A stretch of 64,000 bases of DNA from JAFNAG01 sp963824985. GTDB taxonomy: Bacteria > Acidobacteriota > UBA6911. The position numbers were made by a program, and so were the translations under genes. Below the pieces are notes generated by a model, which was not told where the DNA came from, searched no databases, and saw only the letters and a list, made by a program, of their open reading frames with translations. The stretch covers positions 1 to 64,000 of the forward strand of contig CAWGRQ010000004.1 in assembly GCA_963824985.1 (NCBI GenBank), given 5' to 3'. Below, in pieces: positions 63,968-64,000 of the stretch (within the stretch, counting starts at the first letter, position 1; each line of letters opens with the position of its first letter).

Positions 63968-64000
63968 CTATCGCCGAGCGGCGAATTCTTTCAGCTTCTC
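63968..64000 (-). CDS. 3' end of an upstream gene, cut by the window edge
   Basis: The last 10 codons (EKLKEFAARR) and a TAG stop at 63968 lie 8 bases before the C39 protease start, in the same direction. The gene is likely part of the same operon. Too little remains to identify it. Confidence 0.5.
   Translation of the reverse strand, partial: EKLKEFAARR

Noticed and set aside
1..64000. CRISPR arrays, rRNA or tRNA genes
   Set aside because: No regularly spaced direct repeats, rRNA-like blocks or cloverleaf candidates were noticed by eye; a dedicated scan was not possible.

Overview
The window looks like a chromosomal segment of an Acidobacteriota genome. This is an inference from gene content: an Oar-type TonB-dependent receptor with an N-terminal carboxypeptidase-regulatory domain, an ADOP-type duplicated permease, a VWFA-protein tail, DUF1579 and carboxypeptidase-regulatory surface proteins, high G+C, and many decayed mobile elements. 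No rRNA, tRNA or CRISPR array was seen.

Layout. 1-4.6 kb: a frameshifted TonB receptor running off the left edge, a GH29 alpha-L-fucosidase, a DfsB/ClbS-like protein and a DUF1579 protein. 4.8-6.3 kb: a vapBC-type module with a compact promoter/operator, a collapsed ATPase gene and one copy of a palindromic MITE-like repeat. 6.3-10.4 kb: a three-gene operon (TPR/DUF3108 protein, histidine kinase, response regulator). 10.6-13.6 kb: a truncated ADOP duplicate, a nucleotidyltransferase pair, IS91-like debris and a beta-propeller protein. 13.8-19.2 kb: a secreted hydrolase block (lipoprotein esterase, GH10-like protein, CBM9 protein, serine hydrolase). 19.2-25.2 kb: a radical-SAM fragment, a methyltransferase, a dead Y1 transposase, a hypothetical protein, and a SbcD-like phosphoesterase coupled to a DEDD/GIY-YIG fusion. 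25.2-27.7 kb: a prophage and integron-cassette patchwork flanked by REP palindromes. 27.8-38.2 kb: ADOP permease, second MITE copy, M24 peptidase, intact TonB receptor, ABC exporter pair. 38.3-41.5 kb: a decayed IS, an integron-integrase fragment, an attC-bounded zinc-finger cassette and a broken REP-associated transposase. 41.6-48.9 kb: an Lhr helicase interrupted by one frameshift, a KefB-like antiporter and an RsbRD-like protein. 49.7-55.7 kb: an outer-membrane barrel, a large carboxypeptidase-regulatory protein and a run of gene fragments. 55.8-59.1 kb: a membrane-bound spermidine-synthase-like protein and a PAP2 phosphatase. 59.3-64.0 kb: a minus-strand cluster with a stand-alone C39 peptidase, two small Cys-containing double-glycine precursors, two micro-ORFs, and an ABC permease, ATPase and YIP1-like protein.

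The last block is the best candidate for an undescribed system. Two precursor-like proteins share L-x4-E-x4-GG leaders and a C-x17/18-C-x2/3-C-x13/14-C core. They lie directly downstream of a membrane-anchored C39 protease and upstream of an ABC exporter that has no C39 domain. The predicted topology puts the protease in the periplasm, the reverse of the usual bacteriocin exporter. The second main theme is genome debris: two attC-like sites, an integron-integrase remnant, at least four families of palindromic or terminal-repeat elements, and a 217-bp repeat that supplies the same 5' region to two unrelated genes.
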